64,000 nt of DNA from Streptomyces albireticuli (GTDB lineage: Bacteria; Actinomycetota; Actinomycetes; Streptomycetales; Streptomycetaceae), in the NCBI RefSeq assembly GCF_002192455.1, contig NZ_CP021744.1, forward strand, positions 5,427,501-5,491,500, read 5' to 3'. Of the stretch, positions 57,571 to 64,000 are shown one piece after another (the stretch's first letter is position 1; the number at the start of each line of letters is the position of its first letter). The position numbers and the translations under genes were made by a program. The notes under the pieces were generated by a model. The model saw only the letters and a list, made by a program, of their open reading frames with translations. It made no database searches and was not told where the DNA came from.

Positions 57571-59058
57571 TCACGCCGGTCTGAGCCCGGGGTCACCCGC
57601 CTCGGAGACGAACGAGGCGGCGGTGCTGACGGGGGCGCCGGGCCTGGTGACGCCCGTGAGGGTGCGGAAGTCGGCGCGGACCCGCTCCTCGCCGAAGGAG
57701 ACGACCACATAGCCGCGGCGGGCGTCGTAGTACTTCATGTGCGGGTTCGCGGCCATCATCGAGGACCAGTCGTCGGGCCGCTCCTCGCCGTCGAAGCCGC
57801 TGGAGACGGAGGTCCCGACGAACTCCACGCCGAGGGTGCGGGACGCCGGGTCGTCGAAGTCCTTCTTGATGTCGAGGGCGTAGTGGACGTGGTCGTCGCC
57901 GGTGAGGACGACGAGGTTCTGGATGCCGGCCTGCTCGACGCCCGCCAGGACGCGCTGCCGGGAGGCGGGGTAGCCGTCCCAGGCGTCCATGGAGAGCTTG
58001 GAGCGGGCGGCGGTGGTCTCCTTGCGCCGGGCGAAGCAGACCTGCTGGGGGATCACGTTCCACAGCGCGGAGGAGGACCGGAAGCCGTCGAGGAGCCAGC
58101 GCTCCTGCTCGGCGCCGGTGAGCGTACGGGCCGGGTTCTCGGACTCGGGGCCGGGGTACTTCCAGCCGTCGCCGTAGGCCTGGTCGGAGCGGTACTGCCG
58201 GGTGTCGAGGATGTCGAACTGGGCCAGCTGCCCGTACTGGAACCGGCGGTGCAGCCGCATGGCGGGACCGTCGGGGCGCTGCGCCCGGCGCAGCGGCATG
58301 TTCTCCCAGTAGGCGCGGTAGGCGGCGGCCCGGCGGGCGCGGAAGGTGTCGGCCGGGAGGTTGTCCTGCGAGATGTCGCCCGCGTAGTTGTTCTCGACCT
58401 CGTGGTCGTCCCAGGTGACGTACCAGGGGTGGGCGGCGTGCGCGGCCTGGAGGTCGGGGTCGGTCCTGCCGAGCGCGTACCGCTGCCGGTAGTCGTCGAG
58501 GCTGACGAGCCAGTGGTTGTAGTAGGCGGGCAGCGGGGTGGTGAGCTTCCGGGCGCCGGCCCGGGCGTCGATGGCGTTCTCGTAGATGTAGTCGCCGACG
58601 AAGAAGACGGCGTCGAGGTCCTCGTCCGCGAGGTGGCGCAGCGCGGTGTAGTAACCCTCGTCGTACTGCTGACACGAGATCAGCCCGAACCGCGCCTCGG
58701 CGGGCAGCGCGGCGGCGTCGGGCGCGGTCCGGGTGCGGCCGACGGGGCTGGTCCAGTCGCCGGCGTGGAACCGGTACCAGTAGACGTGGTCGGGTTCGAG
58801 GCCGCGCAGGTCGAGGTGGACGGTGTGGTTGTCCTGCGCGGGCGCGGTGACGGTGCCGCTCTGCTCCACCCGCCGGAAGGTGTCGTCGGCGGACAGCTCC
58901 CACTGCACGGGCACACCGCTGCCCTGCGCGGGCAGCCCGTTGCCCACCTCGTGCGGGCGGGGGGCGAGTCTGGTCCACAGCACGACGGAGTCCGGCAGCG
59001 GGTCGCCGGAGGCCACGCCGAGAGTGAAGGGATTCTCGGTGAGCGTCGGGGGGGTCAT
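57571..59058 (-). CDS. phoD: PhoD-type alkaline phosphatase/phosphodiesterase
   Basis: A 495-aa enzyme. An N-terminal fibronectin-like domain (FTLGVASGDPLPDSVVLWTRL) is followed by the metallophosphatase part. Metal ligands are in ISCQQYD, VFFVGDYIYEN, TWDDHEVENN and LTGDDHVHY. It cleaves phosphate esters or diesters. PhoD enzymes are normally sent out by the Tat path, but from ATG 59058 there is no twin-arginine signal and only a weak start context, so this copy may be cytoplasmic or its true start is further upstream. Confidence 0.9.
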   Translation of the reverse strand: MTPPTLTENPFTLGVASGDPLPDSVVLWTRLAPRPHEVGNGLPAQGSGVPVQWELSADDTFRRVEQSGTVTAPAQDNHTVHLDLRGLEPDHVYWYRFHAGDWTSPVGRTRTAPDAAALPAEARFGLISCQQYDEGYYTALRHLADEDLDAVFFVGDYIYENAIDARAGARKLTTPLPAYYNHWLVSLDDYRQRYALGRTDPDLQAAHAAHPWYVTWDDHEVENNYAGDISQDNLPADTFRARRAAAYRAYWENMPLRRAQRPDGPAMRLHRRFQYGQLAQFDILDTRQYRSDQAYGDGWKYPGPESENPARTLTGAEQERWLLDGFRSSSALWNVIPQQVCFARRKETTAARSKLSMDAWDGYPASRQRVLAGVEQAGIQNLVVLTGDDHVHYALDIKKDFDDPASRTLGVEFVGTSVSSGFDGEERPDDWSSMMAANPHMKYYDARRGYVVVSFGEERVRADFRTLTGVTRPGAPVSTAASFVSEAGDPGLRPA

Positions 59059-59150
59059 CCCCTCAATGTGCGCGCGCGAGTGCCTGCTGTGAAGGGGTGG
59101 TGCGTGGGCGGTTCACGGTAGGGCGGGGCCGGGCGCCGCCCCCGTCACCC

Positions 59151-59819
59151 CTACGCGCTGAGCGGGAACTCCCGCCCCAGTTCCTGGAACACCGCCGTGT
59201 TCAGCGCGAACGCGCGCTTGCACTCGTCGATCACCCGCTGCTTCTCCAGGTCGTCCACCGGCAGCGCGTCCAGCAGCTCCCGGTACTCCCGCTTGAAGGC
59301 GGCCGGGTTGCCGATGGCCTCGAAGACGTAGAACCGGACGCCGTCGCCCTTGCGGGCGAAGCCCCAGGTCTTCTCGGCGGTGCCGCGGATGATCTGGCCG
59401 CCGGAGAGGTCGCCGAGGTAGCGGGTGTAGTGGTGGGCGACGTAGCCGGCGGGCCAGTCGCGGGCGCACTCGGCGACGCGGGCCGCGTAGGCCTCCGTGG
59501 CGGGCAGCGGGCGCAGGGCCGCCTGCCAGCCGGGGCCGCCCAGGTGGGCCAGGTCGCGCTCCAGCTCGGCGGTGCGGGCCAGCTCGGGCCGTATGAACGG
59601 GCCCGCGACGGGGTCGGCCGCGAGGGCCGCGGCCGACGGGCCGCCCTCCAGGGCGCGGTAGACGAACCACAGCTGCTCGGTGTAGCGGCGGTAGGCGTCG
59701 ACGCCGAGCCGGCCGCCGAGCATGTCGCTCATGAACGACGAGTTCTCCGCCTGGGTGTGCTGCTCGTGCGAGGCGGTGCGGATCAGGGTGGAGAACGGTG
59801 TGGTGGCGGGCGCGTCCAA
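59151..59819 (-). CDS. hmuO: Biliverdin-producing heme oxygenase
   Basis: A 222-aa enzyme that opens heme to biliverdin, iron and CO. The proximal His is in HEQHTQAENSSFMSD (His21 by comparison with the corynebacterial HmuO), and the distal-helix motif is RYLGDLSGGQII. The TTG at 59819 is preferred because GGAGG stands six bases upstream and the encoded N-terminus fits the family; an ATG at 59894 adds a proline-rich tail. An iron box lies upstream. With HtaA/HmuTUV at 41-47 kb it completes a heme-iron route. Confidence 0.93.
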   Translation of the reverse strand: MDAPATTPFSTLIRTASHEQHTQAENSSFMSDMLGGRLGVDAYRRYTEQLWFVYRALEGGPSAAALAADPVAGPFIRPELARTAELERDLAHLGGPGWQAALRPLPATEAYAARVAECARDWPAGYVAHHYTRYLGDLSGGQIIRGTAEKTWGFARKGDGVRFYVFEAIGNPAAFKREYRELLDALPVDDLEKQRVIDECKRAFALNTAVFQELGREFPLSA

Positions 59820-59902
59820 GGCGGACCTCCGGAGACCGAGGGCGGGAGGGGGCGGGGAGGGACGCGGGACAGGGAGCTGCCGCGCCGACATCACCGATTC
59901 TC

Positions 59903-59921
59903 TCTAGTTAGGCTTACCTAA
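59903..59921. promoter_or_regulatory. Iron box upstream of heme oxygenase
   Basis: TCTAGTTAGGCTTACCTAA matches 15 of 19 positions of the DtxR/DmdR consensus, including the whole TTAGGCT core and ACCTAA end. It lies 84 bases upstream of the TTG start. Confidence 0.85.
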
Positions 59922-59996
59922 GTCAATTGGTTCCCGACGGACTGTCGGTAAAAACCTTACCGCCCCGGACGCCACCCGGCAGGGTTTACCGCCGGA

Positions 59997-60854
59997 TCAC
60001 GGCAGCGTGAGGATCTCCGCCCCGCTGTCCGTCACCACCAGCGTGTGCTCGAACTGCGCCGTCCGCTTCCGGTCCTTGGTGACGACCGTCCAGCCGTCCT
60101 CCCACATGTCGTACTCGTACGTGCCCAGCGTCAGCATCGGCTCGATCGTGAACGTCATGCCGGGCTGGATGAGCGTGTCGTGGTGCGGGCTGTCGTAGTG
60201 CGGGACGATCAGGCCGGAGTGGAAGGACGAGTTGATGCCGTGGCCGGTGAAGTCGCGGACCACCCCGTAGCCGAAGCGTTTGGCGTACGACTCGATGACA
60301 CGGCCGATGACATTGATCCGGCGGCCCGGCCTGACCGCCTTGATCGCCCGGTTCAGCGCCTCGCGCGTGCGCTCCACCAGCAGCCGGGACTCCTCGTCCA
60401 CGTCGCCGCACAGGTAGGTGGCGTTGTTGTCGCCGTGCACGCCGCCGATGTACGCCGTCACGTCGAGGTTCACGATGTCGCCGTCGCGCAGCACGGTCGA
60501 GTCCGGGATGCCGTGGCAGATCACCTCGTTGACCGACGCGCACAGCGACTTGGGGAAGCCCCGGTAGCCCAGCGTCGACGGGTAGGCGCCGTGGTCGCAC
60601 ATGTACGCGTGCGCCACGCGGTCGAGCTCGTCCGTCGTCACGCCCGGCGCGATGAGCTTCGCCGCCTCCTCCATCGCCCGCGCGGCGATGCCGCCCGCGA
60701 TCCGCATCCGCTCGATCGTCTCGGCGTCCTGGATCTCGGGACCGGTGTAAGGGGTGGGCGCGTCCTTGCCGACGTACTCGGGACGAGCGATCGACGCGGG
60801 GACGGGACGGGTGGGGGAGAGGGTCCCCGGGCTGAGAAGCGACTGGCCAGACAT
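59997..60854 (-). CDS. map: Methionine aminopeptidase, type I
   Basis: A 285-aa enzyme that removes the initiator Met. The five metal ligands are seen in NLDVTAYIGGVHGDNN (two Asp), DFTGHGI (His), TIEPML (Glu) and QFEHT (Glu). A 40-residue N-terminal extension with a PxxP-type stretch (SPTRPVPASIARPEYVG) resembles the long actinobacterial form, which has an SH3-binding-like tail. ATG 60854 gives the usual length. It is divergent from a small conserved gene. Confidence 0.95.
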   Translation of the reverse strand: MSGQSLLSPGTLSPTRPVPASIARPEYVGKDAPTPYTGPEIQDAETIERMRIAGGIAARAMEEAAKLIAPGVTTDELDRVAHAYMCDHGAYPSTLGYRGFPKSLCASVNEVICHGIPDSTVLRDGDIVNLDVTAYIGGVHGDNNATYLCGDVDEESRLLVERTREALNRAIKAVRPGRRINVIGRVIESYAKRFGYGVVRDFTGHGINSSFHSGLIVPHYDSPHHDTLIQPGMTFTIEPMLTLGTYEYDMWEDGWTVVTKDRKRTAQFEHTLVVTDSGAEILTLP

Positions 60855-60954
60855 GTCAGCGAGTGTAGCCAGGGCGTATCGGGGACCATGTGGGCGAGAG
60901 CGGTCGAGAGGGCCACCCGCACGGGCGGGGGCGCGGGACGCGAGGGAGACCATC

Positions 60955-61185
60955 ATGGCGCTGTTCAAGAGGCGGACCGAGGGCAAGCCGGGCGAGTGGT
61001 ACTACTGCCTCAAGCACGGGACGGTCGAGGAGGGCCCCCAGTGCCGCGCCGCGGACCGCTTCGGTCCGTACGAGACCCGCGAGGAGGCCGCCCACGCCAT
61101 GGACACGGCCCGCGAGCGGGAAGAGGAATGGCGCGAGGACCCGCGCTGGAACGACAACGGCGGCAGCCAGGAGCGCGAGGGATAG
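60955..61185 (+). CDS. Small conserved Streptomyces protein
   Basis: A 76-aa protein starting MALFKRRTEGKPGEWYYCLKHGTVEEG, with a SPOR-like turn (FGPYETREEAAHAMDTA) and a charged end. Two Cys (YYCLKHG and PQCRAAD) may bind a metal. Widely found beside methionine aminopeptidase in Streptomyces, without known function. GAGGGAGAC precedes the ATG. Confidence 0.72.
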   Translation: MALFKRRTEGKPGEWYYCLKHGTVEEGPQCRAADRFGPYETREEAAHAMDTAREREEEWREDPRWNDNGGSQEREG

Positions 61186-61196
61186 GGCTCCTGACG

Positions 61197-61229
61197 GGGG
61201 GCTCCGGGGCGCAGTGGCCCGGAGCCCCC
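61197..61229. terminator. Bidirectional terminator
   Basis: GGGGGCTCCGGG (61197-61208) and CCCGGAGCCCCC (61218-61229) form a perfect 12-bp stem between the small rightward gene and the leftward MFS gene. Confidence 0.8.
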
Positions 61230-61242
61230 GGGGGCGCCGTGG

Positions 61243-62583
61243 TCACGCCGCCTCCGCCACCGCCTCCGCCGCCTTGCGCGCCCGCATCCGGACCGCGTGC
61301 TCGTCCGTGCGCGCGTCGTACGACATCAGCTTCGGCAGGGCCGTGGCCAGCAGACCCACCGAGGCCAGACAGGCCGCACCGCCCGCCCACACCGACGCGC
61401 GGACGCTCGTCAGCGAGGCCATGCCGCCCGCGCGGACCTGGCCGAGCTGCGGGCCCACCGAGTACGAGAGCATCTCGATGCCCGCGAGCCGGCCGCGCAG
61501 CTCGTCCGGGATCGTCTGGTCCCAGATGGCGGACCGGAAGAGTCCGCTGACCATGTCGCACCCGCCCGCCACGGCCAGGAACAGCAGCACCAGCCAGACG
61601 TTGTGCATCCACCCCGCCACCGCCATGGCCGCGCCCCAGCCGGCCGCCGCGTAGACGACCATCCGGCCGTGCCGGTGCACCCGGGAGGCCCAGCCGCTGG
61701 TCAGGCTCACCACCAGGGAGCCGACCGCGCCGGCCGCGTACATCAGGCCCAGCGCCCAGGGCGCGTCCAGGTCGTCCGCGAGGAACGGGAAGATCGCGGT
61801 GGGGAACGCGAACAGCATCGCCACCATGTCGATCGCGTACGTGCCGAGCAGCTCCTTACGGCTCCACGCGTACCGGCCGCCCTCCAGGATGCCGCGCAGC
61901 GACGGCTTCTCCGCCTCGCGCGGCGCGGGTGAGGGCGCGAGCCCCAGCAGCAGCGCGCCGGAGACCACGTACGAGGCGATGTCCAGGGTGTACGCCCACT
62001 CCAGGCCCGCGAAGGCGATGAGCAGGCCGGCCAGCGACGGGCCGGCGATCGCGCCCACCTGCCAGCGCATCGAGTTCAGGGCGATGGCCGCGGGCAGCTG
62101 CTCGTGCGCCACCACACGGGGCACGATCGCCTGCATCGCCGGGCGCTGGAGGCCCGCCAGGGCGCTGGTCAGCGCGGCCACCACGTACAGCGGCCAGACC
62201 ATCGGCTCCGGCAGCAGCGTGTTGAGCAGCAGGATCGCGGACAGGACGCCGAGGCCCACCTCGGTCCACAGGATCAGCTTGCGGCGGTCGACGGCGTCGG
62301 CGAGCGCGCCGCCGTAGAGCCCGAAGACGATCAGGGGGACGAGCTCGACCGCGCCGATCGCGCCGACGGCGAGCGCCGAGCCGGTCAGCTCCTTGAGCTG
62401 GAGCGGTACGGCGACGAAGGTGAGGAACGTGCCGAACACGGTCACGAGTCCCGCCAGCCACATCCGGCGGAAGTCCGGGGAGGAGTGCCACGGGGTGAGG
62501 TCGGGCAGCAGGGCGCGCAGGCGCCCGGAGGGTTCGGGGGTGGTGGGGGAAGCGGGGGACGCGGGGGGATCGTGCTCAGTCAC
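61243..62583 (-). CDS. MFS transporter (EntS/enterobactin-exporter-like group)
   Basis: A 446-aa protein with 12 hydrophobic segments. It begins in the membrane at FRRMWLAGLVTVFGTFLTFVAVP, contains YGGALADAVDRRKLILWTE (MFS motif A) and FRSAIWDQTIPDELRGRLAGIEM, phrases typical of the MFS_3/EntS group that export siderophores or drugs. Given the iron genes in this window a siderophore is possible, but the substrate is not visible and no iron box is present. The GTG at 62583 has no clear ribosome site; a GGACCATGGTCC palindrome lies four bases upstream. Confidence 0.85.
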   Translation of the reverse strand: MTEHDPPASPASPTTPEPSGRLRALLPDLTPWHSSPDFRRMWLAGLVTVFGTFLTFVAVPLQLKELTGSALAVGAIGAVELVPLIVFGLYGGALADAVDRRKLILWTEVGLGVLSAILLLNTLLPEPMVWPLYVVAALTSALAGLQRPAMQAIVPRVVAHEQLPAAIALNSMRWQVGAIAGPSLAGLLIAFAGLEWAYTLDIASYVVSGALLLGLAPSPAPREAEKPSLRGILEGGRYAWSRKELLGTYAIDMVAMLFAFPTAIFPFLADDLDAPWALGLMYAAGAVGSLVVSLTSGWASRVHRHGRMVVYAAAGWGAAMAVAGWMHNVWLVLLFLAVAGGCDMVSGLFRSAIWDQTIPDELRGRLAGIEMLSYSVGPQLGQVRAGGMASLTSVRASVWAGGAACLASVGLLATALPKLMSYDARTDEHAVRMRARKAAEAVAEAA

Positions 62584-62687
62584 GGAGGACCATGGTCCAT
62601 ATACGGATGATCGTGAGCAAACGATTTTCCTCCAGGATCCTCCGGGCTCGTCCGAGCTCCTCCGGACGCCTCGGGAAAGGCCGCCCG

Positions 62688-63341
62688 CTACCAGCGCGGC
62701 GGCGGAGGCGCCGTCAGCTGGTCCGCCAGCCGGGCCAGCCGGTCCCGGAAGCGCCGCCGGCCCCGCGGCGACGGCAGGCTGTTCTCCCCGGCGGCCGCGC
62801 TGACCAGGTGCTGCACGGTGTCGAGGTCGAGCTCCGTCGCCGTCGAACCGCAGGGCTCGGCGCGGACCGCGGACGCCGCCGGCGCGGCCAGCGCGTCATG
62901 GGCCAGCGCGCGCAGCTCGGCGCCCGCGCGCTCGCCGGGCGCGCCGTCCAGGGCGAGGACCGTGGCCCCGCCGCGCCGGGCGTCGTGGACCCGCTCCAGC
63001 AGCCCCTCCCCGGGCTGCCCGGCCGCCACCACCAGCAGCGTCTCGCCGCGCCGCACCGCCTCCAGCCTGCCCAGGCCGACGGACAGGTGCGCGGGCACCC
63101 CTGCCGGGACCTGATGGCGCACGAGGGTGGGGGAGAGCTCCGGCAGACCGGACCAGGCCGCCTCGTCGTCCAGGTGGGCGGCCATGTGCCACGGCTCGTA
63201 CTCCTCGGTGCCGACCAGCAGCAGCCCGCCGTGGTGGCGCGCGACCGAGCCCCGCAGCGTCCCCGCGAAACGGCGCGTGGAGCGCAACCACTCGGTCCCG
63301 GCGAGCACTTCGCGCAGCAGCGCGACACGTACGGCGTCCAT
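62688..63341 (-). CDS. Conserved protein with SIS-like segment
   Basis: A 217-aa protein. VVAAGQPGEGLLERVHDARRGGATVLALDGAPGE, through the following alanine-rich helix, resembles the nucleotide/sugar-phosphate-binding turn of SIS domains, but only weakly. The N-terminal half has ARHHGGLLLVGTEEYEPWHMAAHLDDE. The C-terminus is basic (RGRRRFRDRLARLADQL). The gene is divergent from the F420 reductase gene. I do not assign a function. Confidence 0.65.
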   Translation of the reverse strand: MDAVRVALLREVLAGTEWLRSTRRFAGTLRGSVARHHGGLLLVGTEEYEPWHMAAHLDDEAAWSGLPELSPTLVRHQVPAGVPAHLSVGLGRLEAVRRGETLLVVAAGQPGEGLLERVHDARRGGATVLALDGAPGERAGAELRALAHDALAAPAASAVRAEPCGSTATELDLDTVQHLVSAAAGENSLPSPRGRRRFRDRLARLADQLTAPPPPRW

Positions 63342-63460
63342 GGGCGGCCATCCTGCCCCGGCGGCCGCCCCGGCCGGACGGATTCCGGGGCCCCTCACCC
63401 GTACGGGCCCGGCGGCCGTGCCACGCGGCGCGGAGCCCCTCGGTACCGGCCGGCGGGGCG

Positions 63461-63477
63461 TGACAGTATCGCTGTCA
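63461..63477. promoter_or_regulatory. Dyad overlapping start of F420 reductase gene
   Basis: TGACAG-TATCG-CTGTCA is a perfect 6+5+6 palindrome that ends on the A of the ATG. No ribosome site is seen, so the mRNA may be leaderless with the operator placed over the start. Confidence 0.5.
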
Positions 63478-64000
63478 TGACTACTTCTGACGACGTGAAG
63501 AAGGCCCCGGCGAAGGACCCTTGGGACCTTCCGGATGTGTCCGGACTCGTGGTGGGTGTCCTCGGCGGGACCGGCGACCAGGGCCGCGGCCTGGCCTACC
63601 GGCTGGCCAAGGCGGGCCAGCAGGTGATCATCGGTTCCCGCGCCGCCGACCGGGCGCGGACCGCGGCCGAGGAGCTGGGCCTCGGCATCGAGGGCGCCGA
63701 CAACGCCGAGTGCGCCCGGCGCAGCGACATCGTGATCGTCGCCGTGCCGTGGGACGGCCACGCCAAGACCCTGGAAGGGCTGCGCGAGGAGCTCGCGGGC
63801 AAGCTCGTCATCGACTGCGTCAACCCCCTCGGCTTCGACAAGAAGGGCGCCTACGCCCTGAAGCCGGAGGAGGGCAGCGCCGCCGAGCAGGCCGCCGCCC
63901 TGCTGCCCGACTCCCGGGTGACCGCCGCCTTCCACCACCTGTCCGCCGTGCTGCTCTCCGACCCGGAGATCGCCGAGATCGACACCGATGTGATGGTCCT
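63477..64000 (+). CDS. npdG: F420H2:NADP oxidoreductase (3' end outside window)
   Basis: The first 174 residues of an enzyme that swaps hydride between F420 and NADP. The Rossmann motif is VVGVLGGTGDQGRGLAYRLA (near residues 24-43), the 2'-phosphate-binding loop is IIGSRAADRAR, and IVIVAVPWDGH and VIDCVNPLGFD are family marks. A 20-residue N-terminal extension (TTSDDVKKAPAKDPWDLPD) comes before the fold. It would supply reduced F420 for enzymes such as the LLM-type protein at 19.6 kb. It runs off the window edge. Confidence 0.9.
   Translation, partial: MTTSDDVKKAPAKDPWDLPDVSGLVVGVLGGTGDQGRGLAYRLAKAGQQVIIGSRAADRARTAAEELGLGIEGADNAECARRSDIVIVAVPWDGHAKTLEGLREELAGKLVIDCVNPLGFDKKGAYALKPEEGSAAEQAAALLPDSRVTAAFHHLSAVLLSDPEIAEIDTDVMV

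Overview
The window is a stretch of chromosome from a high-GC actinomycete, almost certainly a Streptomyces. The signs are a very high GC content at third codon positions, GTG, TTG and CTG starts, mycothiol- and F420-type enzymes, a SapB-type morphogenetic lanthipeptide locus, class E sortase (LAxTG) signals, and several small families known mainly from Streptomyces (DUF6243, DUF6247, short GRHRGP proteins).

Layout. 1-2.0 kb: a leftward pair of secreted proteins behind a cobalamin riboswitch, one of them a transcobalamin-like alpha-toroid protein. 2.1-5.1 kb: a metallo-beta-lactamase-fold hydrolase divergent from an aldehyde dehydrogenase and a [3Fe-4S] ferredoxin, with a perfect inverted repeat between them. 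5.3-12.8 kb: a ram/amf-type class III lanthipeptide cluster (synthetase, 40-aa precursor, two ABC half-transporters and a RamR-like regulator). 13-17.2 kb: a KstR-like TetR regulator divergent from a glycosyltransferase, methyltransferase and toroid-protein operon of unknown product. 17.3-25.4 kb: a mycothiol-dependent-isomerase-family protein, an M1 peptidase lipoprotein, an LLM flavin/F420 enzyme, a membrane protein, a cell-wall amidase, a methyltransferase and a DesK/DesR-like two-component system. 25.6-28.7 kb: a MaoC hydratase, alcohol dehydrogenase and SDR operon behind a perfect KstR-type palindrome. 28.8-31.1 kb: two leftward genes of unknown function. 31.2-32.4 kb: an iron-box-controlled siderophore-binding lipoprotein. 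32.5-35.3 kb: a conserved actinobacterial Nif3, zinc-ribbon and RNase H/phosphatase run. 35.4-41 kb: housekeeping and small genes (KDPG aldolase, YaaA, an RNB nuclease), then RNase P RNA with its terminator. 41.2-47.5 kb: a heme-uptake locus with two HtaA-domain surface proteins and HmuTUV around a near-consensus iron box. 47.6-51.1 kb: an EfeOBU iron transporter. 51-63 kb: mixed genes, including a primase/polymerase-domain protein, TetR/DUF6243, a dimethylarginine dimethylaminohydrolase-like enzyme, an Rsm22 methyltransferase, two MFS exporters, PhoD, an iron-box-controlled heme oxygenase and methionine aminopeptidase. 63.5 kb to the end: the start of an F420H2:NADP oxidoreductase gene.

How they fit together. 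Three themes stand out. First, cofactor and metal acquisition: B12 is controlled by a riboswitch, while siderophore iron, heme capture, heme breakdown and probably ferrous iron are tied together by DtxR/DmdR-type boxes at 31.2, 44.4 and 59.9 kb. Second, a putative KstR-like regulon links the regulator at 13 kb to a beta-oxidation-like operon at 25.6 kb. Third, the lanthipeptide cluster should make a surfactant peptide for aerial growth. The least explained parts are the glycosyltransferase/methyltransferase/toroid trio and the riboswitch-controlled secreted pair. All calls rest on reading the sequence and on family knowledge; no database search was run.
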